The notes under the pieces were generated by a model. The model was not told the origin of the DNA. It ran no database searches and was given only the letters and a program-made list of their open reading frames with translations. From Nocardioides marinus (GTDB taxonomy: Bacteria; Actinomycetota; Actinomycetes; Propionibacteriales; Nocardioidaceae): a stretch of DNA of 64,000 bases. The position numbers were made by a program, and so were the translations under genes. Below are positions 19,060-27,262 of this stretch, piece after piece. Location of the stretch: contig NZ_JACBZI010000001.1 in assembly GCF_013408145.1 (NCBI RefSeq), forward strand, positions 3,052,001 to 3,116,000, in the 5' to 3' direction. Each line of letters starts with the position of its first letter. The stretch's first letter is position 1.

Positions 19060-20481
19060 ATGAGCACGCCGTTGATCGGGCCGGGGGCCCTGACCGCGAC
19101 GCAGCACGAGACCGGGCCGGACCTCCCGCGCTCCACGCGGCGGATGCTGGCCCACGTCCACGACCCGGGCCTCCCGGACGTCGACGCCCTGGCGGCCCAG
19201 GCGCTGTCCGCGCACGCCCGCAGCGACGCCGCGCACGCTGAGGCGTTCCCCGAGCTGGCGCGTCGGGAGGCCGAGCTGGTGGGCTTCGCGCTCGACCTGG
19301 TCGAGGCCCCTGAGGACGCCGCCGGCACGGTGACCGGCAGCGGCAGCGAGTCCGCCCTGCTCGCGGTCCTGGCCGCCCGTGAGGCACGCCCCGACGTGCG
19401 ACACCCCACGATCGTGCTGCCCGACACCGCCCACCCGTCGTTCCTCCGGGCCGCCCAGCTGCTCGGCGTCGAGCCGGTCGTCGTGCCGACCGATGCCGCG
19501 CACCGCGCCCAGGTGGGGCCGATGGCCCACGCGCTGGACGAGCGGACCGTGCTCGCGGTGGTCTCCGCGCCGTCGGCGGCCCACGGCGTCATCGACCCGG
19601 TGGCCTGGATCGGCACCGCCGCCACGGCCAAGCGGGTCCCGCTGCACGTGGACGCCGGCGCCGGGGGCTGGCTGCTGGCCCTCGGCGAGCGGCTGGGGCG
19701 GATCATCGCGCCGTGGACCTTCACGGTCGCCGGGGTCACGACGATCTCCCTCGACCTGCACACCGACGCCTACGCACCGCGCGGCGCGTCGGTCCTGCTG
19801 TTCCGCGACGCCGCCACGCGGCGGCTCACCGGCTTCGGGAGCGCGGACGGCCCGGGACGACCGGCCCTCACCACCACGACGGGGTTCAGCCGACCGGGCG
19901 GGCCGGTCGCCGCCGCGGCCCGCGTGGTCTCCGGGATCGGCCCCGACGGGTACCTCCACCTCGCCGCGCAGACGCTGGGCGCCGTGGAGGCGCTGGTCGC
20001 CGGCGTACCCTCCGTCCCCGGCCTGTCCCTGGCCCACGAGCCCGAGGCCTCGCTGCTGCTGCTGCGCGTCGACGGCGACGCCGACGTGTTCACGGTGGCC
20101 GCCGAGCTCCGCTCGCGGGGGTGGTACGCCGAGTGCCAGCCGTCCTGGCGGGGCGAGCCGGCCACGCTGCGGCTCACCGTCAGCGCCGGCACGCGGGCCC
20201 ACGTCGACGAGCTGCTCGACGCGCTGCGTGAGTCGGTCGCCGCGGCCGAGGTCACCGGCGCGGTGCGACTGCCCGGGCGCGTGGTGGACCACCTGCGCCG
20301 GCTGGACCCCGGCCACCTCGAGGTGCACGACGTGCGCACGCTGCTGGAGACCCTGGGGATCGATCCGCTGGGCGCGACCGTGCCCCTGCTCGACGCGCTG
20401 GTCGACGCCGCGCCGAGCCGGCTGCGCGCCGCCCTGGTGGCTCGGCTGGCCGACCTGCGCACGGCTCCGGTCCGTGGCTGA
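19060..20481 (+). CDS. PLP-dependent decarboxylase-fold protein lacking the Schiff-base lysine, 473 aa
   Basis: The fold type I PLP decarboxylase/sphingosine-phosphate-lyase family is recognisable. TGSGSESALLAVLAAREARP (about residues 91-110) matches the TSGGTESI...LA region. LHVDAGAGGW (about 197) matches the HVDAAxGG cofactor-Asp motif. SLDLHTDAYAPRGASVLLFR (about 230) matches SxDxHKYGxxPKGxSV. In that last motif the PLP-binding Lys is Thr (codon ACC at 19762-19764), so normal decarboxylase chemistry is not expected. The gene is otherwise intact, with normal codon use and a strong GGGGAGGG ribosome site before the ATG at 19060. It may be a pseudoenzyme or use different chemistry. Partner genes give no clue. 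Confidence 0.78.
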   Translation: MSTPLIGPGALTATQHETGPDLPRSTRRMLAHVHDPGLPDVDALAAQALSAHARSDAAHAEAFPELARREAELVGFALDLVEAPEDAAGTVTGSGSESALLAVLAAREARPDVRHPTIVLPDTAHPSFLRAAQLLGVEPVVVPTDAAHRAQVGPMAHALDERTVLAVVSAPSAAHGVIDPVAWIGTAATAKRVPLHVDAGAGGWLLALGERLGRIIAPWTFTVAGVTTISLDLHTDAYAPRGASVLLFRDAATRRLTGFGSADGPGRPALTTTTGFSRPGGPVAAAARVVSGIGPDGYLHLAAQTLGAVEALVAGVPSVPGLSLAHEPEASLLLLRVDGDADVFTVAAELRSRGWYAECQPSWRGEPATLRLTVSAGTRAHVDELLDALRESVAAAEVTGAVRLPGRVVDHLRRLDPGHLEVHDVRTLLETLGIDPLGATVPLLDALVDAAPSRLRAALVARLADLRTAPVRG

Positions 20482-20487
20482 GCGAGC

Positions 20488-20566
20488 TGGTCCCACGAAA
20501 CTGCCGCTTGTCGACCGGAGTTCCAGCAGACCAGCGCCGGTTTCACCACCCGGGTGGTGAAACCGC
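20488..20566. repeat. CCCGGG-palindrome repeat element, copy 1
   Basis: An element with a leader (gaaactgccgcttgtcgaccgg) and a 26-bp perfect palindrome at 20539-20564 centred on CCCGGG. It separates two convergent genes and may terminate both. Further copies are at 35648-35723 and 36808-36876. Confidence 0.85.
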
Positions 20567-20574
20567 CCGCCGCC

Positions 20575-21504
20575 TCAGCGCGTCGGCGTGACCGCCATGA
20601 ACGCCTCGACCGACGCGAGGTCGTAGACCCCGGCATCGGTGCCGAGCCCGCCGGCCACCTGAGCGGCGGTGGCGCAGCCGAGCGCGGCGGAGTCGGCCAG
20701 CGAGCGGCCTTGCGCCCGGCCGAGCAGGAAGCCGGCCGAGAAGGCGTCGCCGCAGCCGGTGGTGTCGACCACGTCGACGGCGTAGGCGGGGACCTCGATC
20801 ACCTCGTCGCGGGTGACGACCAGGGCACCGCGGGCGCCCCGGGTGACCGCGACGCACCCGGCCCCGGCGTCGACCAGGGCCCGGGCGCCGTCGGCGAGGT
20901 CCGCGGCGCCGGTGAAGCCGAGGACCTGCTCGTCGTTGGGGAGCAGGTAGTCGGTGTGGGGCAGCGCGTCGGCGATCCACGCCAGCATGTCGGGGTCACC
21001 GGGGGCCAGCAGGTCGACCGACGTCGTGGCACCCGCCGAGCGGGCGGCCGCCAGCAGCTCGCCGGCCGCGGCGCCACCGAGGAACTCCGGGCCCCCGAGG
21101 TGGACGTGGTCGGCGAGGTGCGCGGCCGGGTCGAGGTCCTCGAGGGTGAAGGCACCGTTGGCGCCGATGCAGTGCCAGGCCGGGCGCTCGCCCGAGGGCC
21201 GCACGGGGATGACCGACGACGACGTCTGGTGCTCGCCCTTGCGGACCAGCCCGGTGACGTCGACGCCCTCCTCGGCCAGCAGCGCGAGCAGGGTCACGGC
21301 GGTCATGTCGTCCCCCACGGCGCCGAAGGAGGACACGTCGGCGCCGAGCCGGGCCAGCACGAGCCCCGTGCCGCCGGCGGTGCCCGCGGCCGACATCCGG
21401 ATGGTCTCGACGAGCTGCCCGTCGGAACCGGAGGGGATCGACTCGACCCCGATGACGTGGGTGTCGAGGACGTGCACCCCGACGACGCTGATGGTGGTGC
21501 TCAT
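20575..21504 (-). CDS. PfkB-family carbohydrate kinase, 309 aa
   Basis: Ribokinase-fold sugar kinase. It has the N-terminal GGTGLVLARLGA substrate-side motif (about residues 44-55) and the C-terminal anion hole and catalytic motif DTTGCGDAFSAGF (catalytic Asp about 252). The start is 10 bp after the class II aldolase stop, so it is the third gene of a TetR-aldolase-kinase operon. A kinase and a class II aldolase together suggest phosphorylation then retro-aldol cleavage of a sugar such as a deoxy-pentulose, but the substrate is not evident. Confidence 0.88.
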   Translation of the reverse strand: MSTTISVVGVHVLDTHVIGVESIPSGSDGQLVETIRMSAAGTAGGTGLVLARLGADVSSFGAVGDDMTAVTLLALLAEEGVDVTGLVRKGEHQTSSSVIPVRPSGERPAWHCIGANGAFTLEDLDPAAHLADHVHLGGPEFLGGAAAGELLAAARSAGATTSVDLLAPGDPDMLAWIADALPHTDYLLPNDEQVLGFTGAADLADGARALVDAGAGCVAVTRGARGALVVTRDEVIEVPAYAVDVVDTTGCGDAFSAGFLLGRAQGRSLADSAALGCATAAQVAGGLGTDAGVYDLASVEAFMAVTPTR

Positions 21505-21514
21505 GGCTGACCCC

Positions 21515-22150
21515 TCATGCCGGTGATCCGTAGTGGCGGGCGAGCGCAGCGAGGACGACCTCGTGCTGCTGCTCCTCGGTGAGCGTGCGGACCGGGCCCA
21601 GTGCGCTGGCCCGGTGGTGCAGGGCGGACAGCCACTCCAGGAGCAGCGCCCGCTCGAGTGCCTGCTCCAGGCTGCTGCCGTGGGCGACCGCCCCGTGGTT
21701 GGCCATCAGGGCCGCGCTGCGGCCCTCGAGCGCGGACCGGACGCCCGCGGCCAGCTCCGGGGTGCCGAACGTGGCGTACGGCGCGACCCGGATCGGGCCG
21801 CCGAGCAGCAGCTGCTGGTAGTGGGCGACCGGCAGCTCGTCGAGGACGCAGGCGATCGCGGTCGACCACGGCGCGTGCACGTGCACGACGGCCAGGGCGT
21901 CGGTGTCGGCGTACACCCCGAGGTGGAGCGGGAGCTCGGACGTGGGCGCCGCTGCTTCCGGGTCCCGCGGCGTGCCGTCGGGGGCGACGGCGACGACGTC
22001 GTCGGCGGTGCAGCGGGACAGGTCCACGCCCGAGGCGGTCACGAGCACGTCGGCACCCTCGCGCACCGAGAGGTTGCCCCCGGTGCCGACGACGAGCCCC
22101 TCGGCGGCGACACGGCGCGCGGCGGCGGCGAGCTGCTCGCGGCCGCTCAC
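21515..22150 (-). CDS. Class II aldolase/adducin-family protein, 211 aa
   Basis: Zinc-dependent aldolase of the fuculose-1-phosphate/ribulose-5-phosphate type. Visible are GTGGNLSVR (about residues 22-30), a zinc-ligand pair HVHAPWS (about 91-93) and ANHGAVAHG (about 149, third His). The GTG at 22150 overlaps the stop of the TetR gene (GTGA), so the regulator and enzyme are translationally coupled. Together with the next kinase gene it probably cleaves a sugar phosphate into a triose phosphate and an aldehyde. Confidence 0.85.
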   Translation of the reverse strand: MSGREQLAAAARRVAAEGLVVGTGGNLSVREGADVLVTASGVDLSRCTADDVVAVAPDGTPRDPEAAAPTSELPLHLGVYADTDALAVVHVHAPWSTAIACVLDELPVAHYQQLLLGGPIRVAPYATFGTPELAAGVRSALEGRSAALMANHGAVAHGSSLEQALERALLLEWLSALHHRASALGPVRTLTEEQQHEVVLAALARHYGSPA

Positions 22151-22863
22151 GCGGGCACCCCCTCGAGCCCTGCGTCGGTGGCGTAGCGCTCGAGGTAGGC
22201 CGTCATCATGGTGATGCCCTCCTCGACCAGCGCGGGGTCGCCCTCGGGCCGGTCCTCGTAGGCGAGCTGGAAGACGCGGTCGCCGACCTCGACGGCCAGC
22301 GTCGCCGCGTCGAGGGTGAGGTCCTCGCGGCACAGGCCTCGCTCGATGCCGAAGCTGCGCAGCGCCTCGGCGACCCGCACGTTGTGGGCGCGGCCGAAGC
22401 GCGCCACGGCGACGTTGGTGCGGCCCCGCAGGTAGATCTCCACGAAGGCGGGGCGGCGGCGGTAGACGGTCACGAACGCCTGCATCGCCGCGCGCACGAC
22501 ACCGGCGACGCTGAGCACCTCCAGCGCGGCGAGGTCCTCGGCGACCTGGGCGTCCATCTCCTCCATGTCGCGCCCGGCGAGCGCGAGGAGGACCGCCTCC
22601 TTGTCCCCGAAGTACTGGTACAGCGAGGCCACCGGCACCGCGGCCTCGGTCGCGATGGCGCGGGTGGTGAGGGCCTCCACCCCGTCGGCCAGGACCAGCC
22701 GCTCGGCGGCGTCGAGGATCGCCTCGACGCGCTTGCGGCTGCGCTGCTGGCTGGGCACGCGGCGTACGGCGCCCGTGACCGCGTCGGGGGCGGCCTCGTT
22801 GGACGGGGCAGCCGAGCGCGCAGACGGCACCGCGACCTGCGTCTCAGCACGTTCCACGGGCAT
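22147..22863 (-). CDS. TetR-family transcriptional regulator, 238 aa
   Basis: N-terminal helix-turn-helix at about residues 40-85 (RKRVEAILDAAERLVLADG ... ALTTRAIATEAAVPVASLYQYFGDKEAVL), followed by a ligand-binding helical domain. The ATG at 22863 lacks a ribosome site but follows a TACACT box by 7 nt. It leads an operon with a class II aldolase and a PfkB kinase and is divergent from an exported amine oxidase. A 22-bp inverted repeat in the shared 65-bp gap is the probable operator, so it likely controls both directions. Confidence 0.9.
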   Translation of the reverse strand: MPVERAETQVAVPSARSAAPSNEAAPDAVTGAVRRVPSQQRSRKRVEAILDAAERLVLADGVEALTTRAIATEAAVPVASLYQYFGDKEAVLLALAGRDMEEMDAQVAEDLAALEVLSVAGVVRAAMQAFVTVYRRRPAFVEIYLRGRTNVAVARFGRAHNVRVAEALRSFGIERGLCREDLTLDAATLAVEVGDRVFQLAYEDRPEGDPALVEEGITMMTAYLERYATDAGLEGVPA

Positions 22864-22870
22864 GTGTCGG

Positions 22871-22876
22871 AGTGTA
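22871..22876 (-). promoter_or_regulatory. -10 box TACACT for the tetR operon
   Basis: On the minus strand TACACT lies 7 nt before the ATG at 22863. Confidence 0.5.
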
Positions 22877-22890
22877 GGGTACCGATCCTG

Positions 22891-22912
22891 AAACTGACAC
22901 ATGTTCACGTTT
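22891..22912. promoter_or_regulatory. Candidate TetR operator (22-bp inverted repeat)
   Basis: AAAC-N4-ACATGT-N4-GTTT: 14 of 22 positions are symmetric. It sits in the divergent gap between the TetR operon and the amine oxidase gene, just upstream of the TetR -10 box. Confidence 0.5.
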
Positions 22913-22928
22913 CCACGATCGGAGCGCC

Positions 22929-24491
22929 ATGACCCAGGCCCAGCACTCCCCCACACCCTCGCACGACTCACCCCTGCCCCCCGCGCGGGGTGCCGCGCTG
23001 TCGCGTCGGCACCTGCTCACCTCCGGCGCCCTCGGGACCGCCGCCGCGTCGGGCGGGCTGCTGCTGTCGACCGGGGCGGCCGAGGCCCGCTCCGGTGGCG
23101 GCGGCGGGCGGCAGGGCCGGCTCCCCCGGAAGGTCGACGTCGTCGTCGTGGGCGCCGGCATCTCCGGGCTCGTCGCGACGCGCGACCTGCTCCGTCAGGG
23201 GCTGGACGTCCTGTGCGTCGAGGCCCGCGACCGGGTCGGTGGCCGCGTCCTCAACCACCACCTGCGCTCCGGCGGCGTGATCGAGGCCGGCGGCGCGTTC
23301 GTCGGCCCCACCCAGGACCACATCCTGGCGCTCGCGAAGGAGCTCAAGGTCCGCACGTTCCTGGAGTACAACGAGGGCAACAGCGTCTACATCTCCTCGC
23401 TGACCGGCCGCCAGGAGTACTCCGGGACCGTCCCCCCGGACCCCACGATCCTCCCCGACGCCGCGATCCTGCTGACGCGCCTGGACTCGATGGCCGCCGA
23501 GATCGACGTCAGCGCCCCGTGGTCGCACCCCAGCGCCCTGGAGTGGGACGCGATGAGCCTGGGCGAGTTCATCCGCCGCAACGCGCTCAACTCCAGCGGC
23601 GTCGGCAACCTCATCAAGTCCTGGACCCAGCCCGGCTTCGGCGCCGACCCCGACGAGCTGTCGCTGCTGTTCGTGCTCTGGTACGTCGCCTGCTCCGGCA
23701 ACGAGACCACCGTCGGGACCTTCTCCCGCAACTCCGACACCGCGAACGGCGCCCAGGAGAGCCGCCTGATCGGTGGCTCGCAGCTCATCCCGCTGCGCCT
23801 GGCCAGGAAGCTCGGGGACGCGGTGGCGCTCGACGCCGCCGTGCAGCGCGTCGAGCAGAAGGACGGACGGGTGGTCGTGCGTACGTCGCGGGGCACGGTG
23901 CGTGCCAAGCGCGTCGTCGTCGCCTGCCCGCCGCCGATGGTCCTCGACATCGACTGGTTCCCCCGGCTGCCGGTGCGCCGCACCCAGCTGCTGCGCCACA
24001 TGGACATGGGCCAGCTGATGAAGTGCGACGCCGTGTACGAGACGCCGTTCTGGCGCGAGGACGGCCTCAACGGGTTCGGCATCAACGACGCCGGTGCCGC
24101 CCGCGCCGTCTTCGACAACTCCCCCGCCTCCGGCGACCCCGGTGTGCTGCTGGCGTTCGTGGGCGGCTCCACCTGGCGCAAGTTCGGACCGCTGTCGAGG
24201 AAGGAGCGGCGCGCCGCCGTCCTCGAGGGCTTCGCGGCGATGTTCGGCGAGAAGGCGCTCAAGCCCATCGAGTACACCGAGCAGGACTGGACCAAGGAGC
24301 GGTGGACCGGCGGCGGTCCGACCGCCTTCCACGCCCCCGGGACGCTGACCGACTTCGGCCCGGCGATCCGCCAGGTGTTCGGCCGCGTGCACTGGGCGGG
24401 CACCGAGACCTCGACGTACTGGTCGGGCTACATGGACGGCGCCGTCCGCGCCGGCCGGCGCGCGGCCCTCGAGGTCGGGGAGCGGCTGTGA
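22929..24491 (+). CDS. Tat-exported FAD-dependent amine oxidase, 520 aa
   Basis: Flavin amine oxidase that oxidatively deaminates an amine to an aldehyde, ammonia and H2O2. A Tat signal SRRHLLTSGALG (about residues 24-35) with a hydrophobic stretch and an Ala-rich cleavage zone shows export in folded form. FAD fold VVVVGAGISGLVATRDL begins at about 73, with RVGGRV at about 103, and the C-terminal WAGTETSTYWSGYMDGAVRAG FAD motif is present. Best matches by motif are monoamine/putrescine/tyramine oxidases. CGGAGCG precedes the ATG. The stop overlaps the next gene's GTG. Confidence 0.88.
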   Translation: MTQAQHSPTPSHDSPLPPARGAALSRRHLLTSGALGTAAASGGLLLSTGAAEARSGGGGGRQGRLPRKVDVVVVGAGISGLVATRDLLRQGLDVLCVEARDRVGGRVLNHHLRSGGVIEAGGAFVGPTQDHILALAKELKVRTFLEYNEGNSVYISSLTGRQEYSGTVPPDPTILPDAAILLTRLDSMAAEIDVSAPWSHPSALEWDAMSLGEFIRRNALNSSGVGNLIKSWTQPGFGADPDELSLLFVLWYVACSGNETTVGTFSRNSDTANGAQESRLIGGSQLIPLRLARKLGDAVALDAAVQRVEQKDGRVVVRTSRGTVRAKRVVVACPPPMVLDIDWFPRLPVRRTQLLRHMDMGQLMKCDAVYETPFWREDGLNGFGINDAGAARAVFDNSPASGDPGVLLAFVGGSTWRKFGPLSRKERRAAVLEGFAAMFGEKALKPIEYTEQDWTKERWTGGGPTAFHAPGTLTDFGPAIRQVFGRVHWAGTETSTYWSGYMDGAVRAGRRAALEVGERL

Positions 24492-25537
24492 GGCGGCCGG
24501 CAGGGCGCGGACTGGCCGCGCTGCTGGTCGGAGCGCTCGCGCTGCTGCTGCCGCCGGCCGCGGCCACCGGCGCGGAGGCCCCGGAGAAGTGGACCACCAG
24601 CGTCTTCGCGCGGGTCCCCTCCCCGGGCGCCCCGGCGTACGTGCACGCGCACACCAACAAGCGGGTCTACGCCGGCACGTACGCGGCGCCGGACGGCCAG
24701 GCGTCCAAGGTCTTCGAGTGGACCCGCGGCGGCACGCTCGTGCGGTCGTGGCGCGTCCCCGGCCAGGACCTCGACGGCGCGCACGGCGTCCAGGTGGCCG
24801 CCCAGACCCGCACCGGGCGACTGGTCGTCCTCGACACCACCACCTCGCGGGTGCTGACGCTGGACGTGCGGACCGGCCGCTGGCGCACCGTCGCCACGCT
24901 GCCCGAGGGGTCGGTGCCCAACTACGCGACCTGGGCCCCCGGCGGCCTCTACGTCACCGACTACGGCGACGGCGTCGTCCACCGCGTCACCCGGCGCGGC
25001 AAGGTCACCGAGTGGCTGCGCGACCCCGCGCTCGACGGCGTCCTGGGCTTCGGCACCACCGGCATCCGCTACCTGCCCGACGAGCGCGCCTTCCTGCTCA
25101 CCCAGCAGACCCTGTCCACCGGCGCCAGCCTCCCGACCAACGGCGCCCTGCTGCGGGTCCCCCTCCAGGGCCGCGCCCCCGGCGAGGTCGAGGTCCTGTG
25201 GACCAGCCAGCCGACCGACCTGCCCGACGGCTTCGGCATCGGCCGGCGCACCGGTCACGTGTACGTCGCGATGGTCGGCCCCACCAACCGGATCGCCGAG
25301 ATCGACCCGACCACCGGCGAGGAGGTCGACTCCTTCCCCGCCCTCCCGCTCGTCGGCGAGAACGGCTCGGAGATCCCCTTCGACTCCCCGTGCAACGCGA
25401 CGTTCCTCGGCAAGGACGTGCTGGTCGCCAACCAGTCGGCCGTCCAGGGCGACGCCTCCCACCACGCCGTGCTGCGGGTCCACGTGGGCGAGCGGGGCCT
25501 GGCGCCGTACCTGCCGAGGAGGGCGACCTTCCGCTGA
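24488..25537 (+). CDS. Secreted beta-propeller protein (SMP-30/NHL-like), 349 aa
   Basis: N-terminal signal peptide (about residues 1-30, [21 protein letters not shown]) and then repeated strands of the six-bladed propeller kind ([35 protein letters not shown]), as in gluconolactonase/SMP-30 or strictosidine-synthase-like proteins. The GTG start overlaps the amine oxidase stop, so the two are coupled and both exported. It may act on or sense the product of the oxidase. Catalytic assignment cannot be made. Confidence 0.7.
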   Translation: MRRPAGRGLAALLVGALALLLPPAAATGAEAPEKWTTSVFARVPSPGAPAYVHAHTNKRVYAGTYAAPDGQASKVFEWTRGGTLVRSWRVPGQDLDGAHGVQVAAQTRTGRLVVLDTTTSRVLTLDVRTGRWRTVATLPEGSVPNYATWAPGGLYVTDYGDGVVHRVTRRGKVTEWLRDPALDGVLGFGTTGIRYLPDERAFLLTQQTLSTGASLPTNGALLRVPLQGRAPGEVEVLWTSQPTDLPDGFGIGRRTGHVYVAMVGPTNRIAEIDPTTGEEVDSFPALPLVGENGSEIPFDSPCNATFLGKDVLVANQSAVQGDASHHAVLRVHVGERGLAPYLPRRATFR

Positions 25538-25544
25538 GGGGCCC

Positions 25545-25658
25545 GCTGGTCTCGACGCCCGCCTCGTCGCTGGCGCTCCTCGGCTGCTCGACCACCGGGC
25601 CGGCGGCCATCGGGTGGTCGAGCAGCGAGCGCCAGCGAGCGGGCGTCGAGACCACCAG
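25545..25658. repeat. GGTCGAG-type interspersed repeat, inverted pair
   Basis: Two copies in opposite orientation (about 25545-25595 and 25612-25658) of a unit with the core GGTCGAGCAGCGAGCGCCAG and an end GGGCGTCGAGACC. They can form a long hairpin that would terminate the upstream gene. Related copies are at 27203, 30604 and 54888. Confidence 0.85.
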
Positions 25659-25663
25659 ATCGA

Positions 25664-25669
25664 TAGCCT
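25664..25669 (+). promoter_or_regulatory. -10 box TAGCCT for ung, leaderless start
   Basis: TAGCCT lies 7 nt before the ATG at 25677, directly after the repeat. Confidence 0.5.
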
Positions 25670-25676
25670 CCCCGCC

Positions 25677-26384
25677 ATGAGCGCGCTGGCCGGACTGGTG
25701 GACAAGGGCCTGATGGCACCGGACTGGGCCGAGGCCCTGGCGCCGGTGGATGAGCAGGTGGCGGCGATGGGGGCGTTCCTGCGCGCGGAGATCGCCGCCG
25801 GTCGCAGCTACCTCCCGGCCGGGGAGCACGTCTTCCGCGCCTTCCGGCGCCCGCTGGCCGAGGTCAAGGTCCTCGTCGTGGGGCAGGACCCCTACCCCAC
25901 TCCCGGCCACCCGATCGGCCTGTCCTTCGCGGTCGAGCGCGACGTGTGGCCGCTCCCGCGCAGCCTGGTCAACATCTACGTCGAGCTGCGCGACGACCTC
26001 GGTGTCGTGCCGCCGCGGCACGGCGACCTCAGCGGCTGGGCCGACAGCGGCGTCATGCTCCTCAACCGCGCCCTGACCGTCGCGCCGGGCGCACCGGCGT
26101 CGCACCGCGGCAAGGGGTGGGAGCCGATCACCTCGGCCGCCATCGCCGCGCTCGTACGCCGCCACGAGGCGGGCCACCCGCTCGTGGCCGTGCTCTGGGG
26201 GCGCGACGCGCAGTCGTTGCGGCCGGCGCTCGGCGACGTCCCGTGCATCGAGTCGGCGCATCCTTCCCCGCTCTCGGCGCGACGTGGCTTCTTCGGGTCA
26301 CGTCCCTTCTCGCGGGCCGACGCGCTGCTGCGCGAGCAGGGCGGCACCCCGGTCGGCTGGACCCTGGACACCACCGCGGAATAG
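25677..26384 (+). CDS. ung: Uracil-DNA glycosylase family 1, 235 aa
   Basis: Base-excision-repair enzyme removing uracil from DNA. Family-1 motifs are present: [20 protein letters not shown] (catalytic Asp about residue 66) and [15 protein letters not shown] (DNA-intercalation loop, His about 198). [11 protein letters not shown], the uracil-recognition strand, is also present with its Asn. Length is typical. The gene stands alone, with a leaderless-type promoter box at its start. Confidence 0.96.
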   Translation: MSALAGLVDKGLMAPDWAEALAPVDEQVAAMGAFLRAEIAAGRSYLPAGEHVFRAFRRPLAEVKVLVVGQDPYPTPGHPIGLSFAVERDVWPLPRSLVNIYVELRDDLGVVPPRHGDLSGWADSGVMLLNRALTVAPGAPASHRGKGWEPITSAAIAALVRRHEAGHPLVAVLWGRDAQSLRPALGDVPCIESAHPSPLSARRGFFGSRPFSRADALLREQGGTPVGWTLDTTAE

Positions 26385-26385
26385 A

Positions 26386-26408
26386 TTGAAGCCTCAACTA
26401 CCTTGAGG
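26386..26408 (+). promoter_or_regulatory. Candidate operator before the dioxygenase gene
   Basis: Overlapping inverted repeats TTGA-AGCC-TCAA (26386-26397) and CCTCAA-N5-TTGAGG (26392-26408) lie just after the ung stop and abut the start. The TTGA/TCAA form resembles MarR-type operators, but no MarR gene is nearby. Confidence 0.4.
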
Positions 26409-26413
26409 TGACC

Positions 26414-27193
26414 ATGACCCGCATGCCCGCGCTCTTCATCGGCCACGGAGCACCCCCGCTCCTCGACGACCCCATCTGGTCCGGCCAGCTGCGCGCGCTG
26501 GCCGCCGACCTGCCCCGACCCAGCGCGATCCTCATCGTGAGCGCGCACTGGGAGTCGGCCCCGCTGTCGCTGTCGGCGAGCGGCGTCCCCCTGGTCTACG
26601 ACTTCGGCGGCTTCGACCCGAAGTACCACCAGATGACCTACGCGACGCCCGACGCCTCGGCGCTGGCCGCCCGGGTCGCGGCGATGATGCCGAGCACGGA
26701 GCCCGTGCACCAGCACTCCTCGCGCGGCCTCGACCACGGCGCCTGGGTGCCGCTGCGGATCATGTATCCCGAGGCCGACGTCCCGGTGCTGCAGATGTCG
26801 CTGCCCACCCACGACCCGGCGCGGCTGCTCGCGCTCGGCGCACGGCTGCGCGACCTGCGCGACGAGGGCGTGCTGGTGGTCGGATCGGGCTTCCTCACCC
26901 ACGGCCTGCCGTTCCTGCGCGAGTTCCGCATCGACGCCGAGGCCCCGGGCTGGTCCCGCGACTTCGACGCGTGGGCCGGGGAGGCACTCACCCGCGGCGA
27001 CGTCGACGAGCTCGCGGCGTACTCCTCCCGGGCGCCCGGCATGCCGTACGCCCACCCGACCGTCGAGCACTACGCGCCGCTGTTCGTCACCCTCGGCGCG
27101 GCCAGCGACCCCGGTCTCCCGCCGGAGCAGGTGATCGGGGCCGACGGCGAGTTCTGGATGGGGCTGTCGAAGCGATCCTTCGCCGTCGCCTAG
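26414..27193 (+). CDS. DODA-type class III extradiol dioxygenase, 259 aa
   Basis: LigB-superfamily ring-cleaving dioxygenase like YgiD/4,5-DOPA dioxygenase. Metal ligands are visible in FIGHGAPP (His about residue 13), VSAHWES (His about 48) and GFLTHGL (His about 164); HQHSSRGLDHGAWVPL (about 100-115) supplies another conserved His. It would open catechol-type rings using non-haem iron or zinc. The ATG at 26414 follows GAGGTGACC. It is transcribed in the same direction as ung but has its own candidate operator. Confidence 0.88.
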   Translation: MTRMPALFIGHGAPPLLDDPIWSGQLRALAADLPRPSAILIVSAHWESAPLSLSASGVPLVYDFGGFDPKYHQMTYATPDASALAARVAAMMPSTEPVHQHSSRGLDHGAWVPLRIMYPEADVPVLQMSLPTHDPARLLALGARLRDLRDEGVLVVGSGFLTHGLPFLREFRIDAEAPGWSRDFDAWAGEALTRGDVDELAAYSSRAPGMPYAHPTVEHYAPLFVTLGAASDPGLPPEQVIGADGEFWMGLSKRSFAVA

Positions 27194-27202
27194 CCCACTC
27201 GC

Positions 27203-27250
27203 TGGTCGAGCAGCGAGGAGCGCCAGCGACGAGCGGGCGTCGAGACCCGG
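27203..27250. repeat. GGTCGAG-type interspersed repeat, single copy
   Basis: One full copy between the convergent dioxygenase and aldehyde dehydrogenase genes; palindromic (GGTCGAG...CTCGACC-like ends), probably a bidirectional terminator. Confidence 0.8.
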
Positions 27251-27262
27251 TGACGCTCTCGC

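Noticed and set aside
23467..24392. Long minus-strand frames across the amine oxidase gene
   Set aside because: Reverse-complement shadows of strong codon bias; no motifs.
22901..25537. An 878-residue frame joining the amine oxidase region to the beta-propeller protein
   Set aside because: The first part is out of frame with the real amine oxidase; the secreted protein starts at the GTG at 24488.
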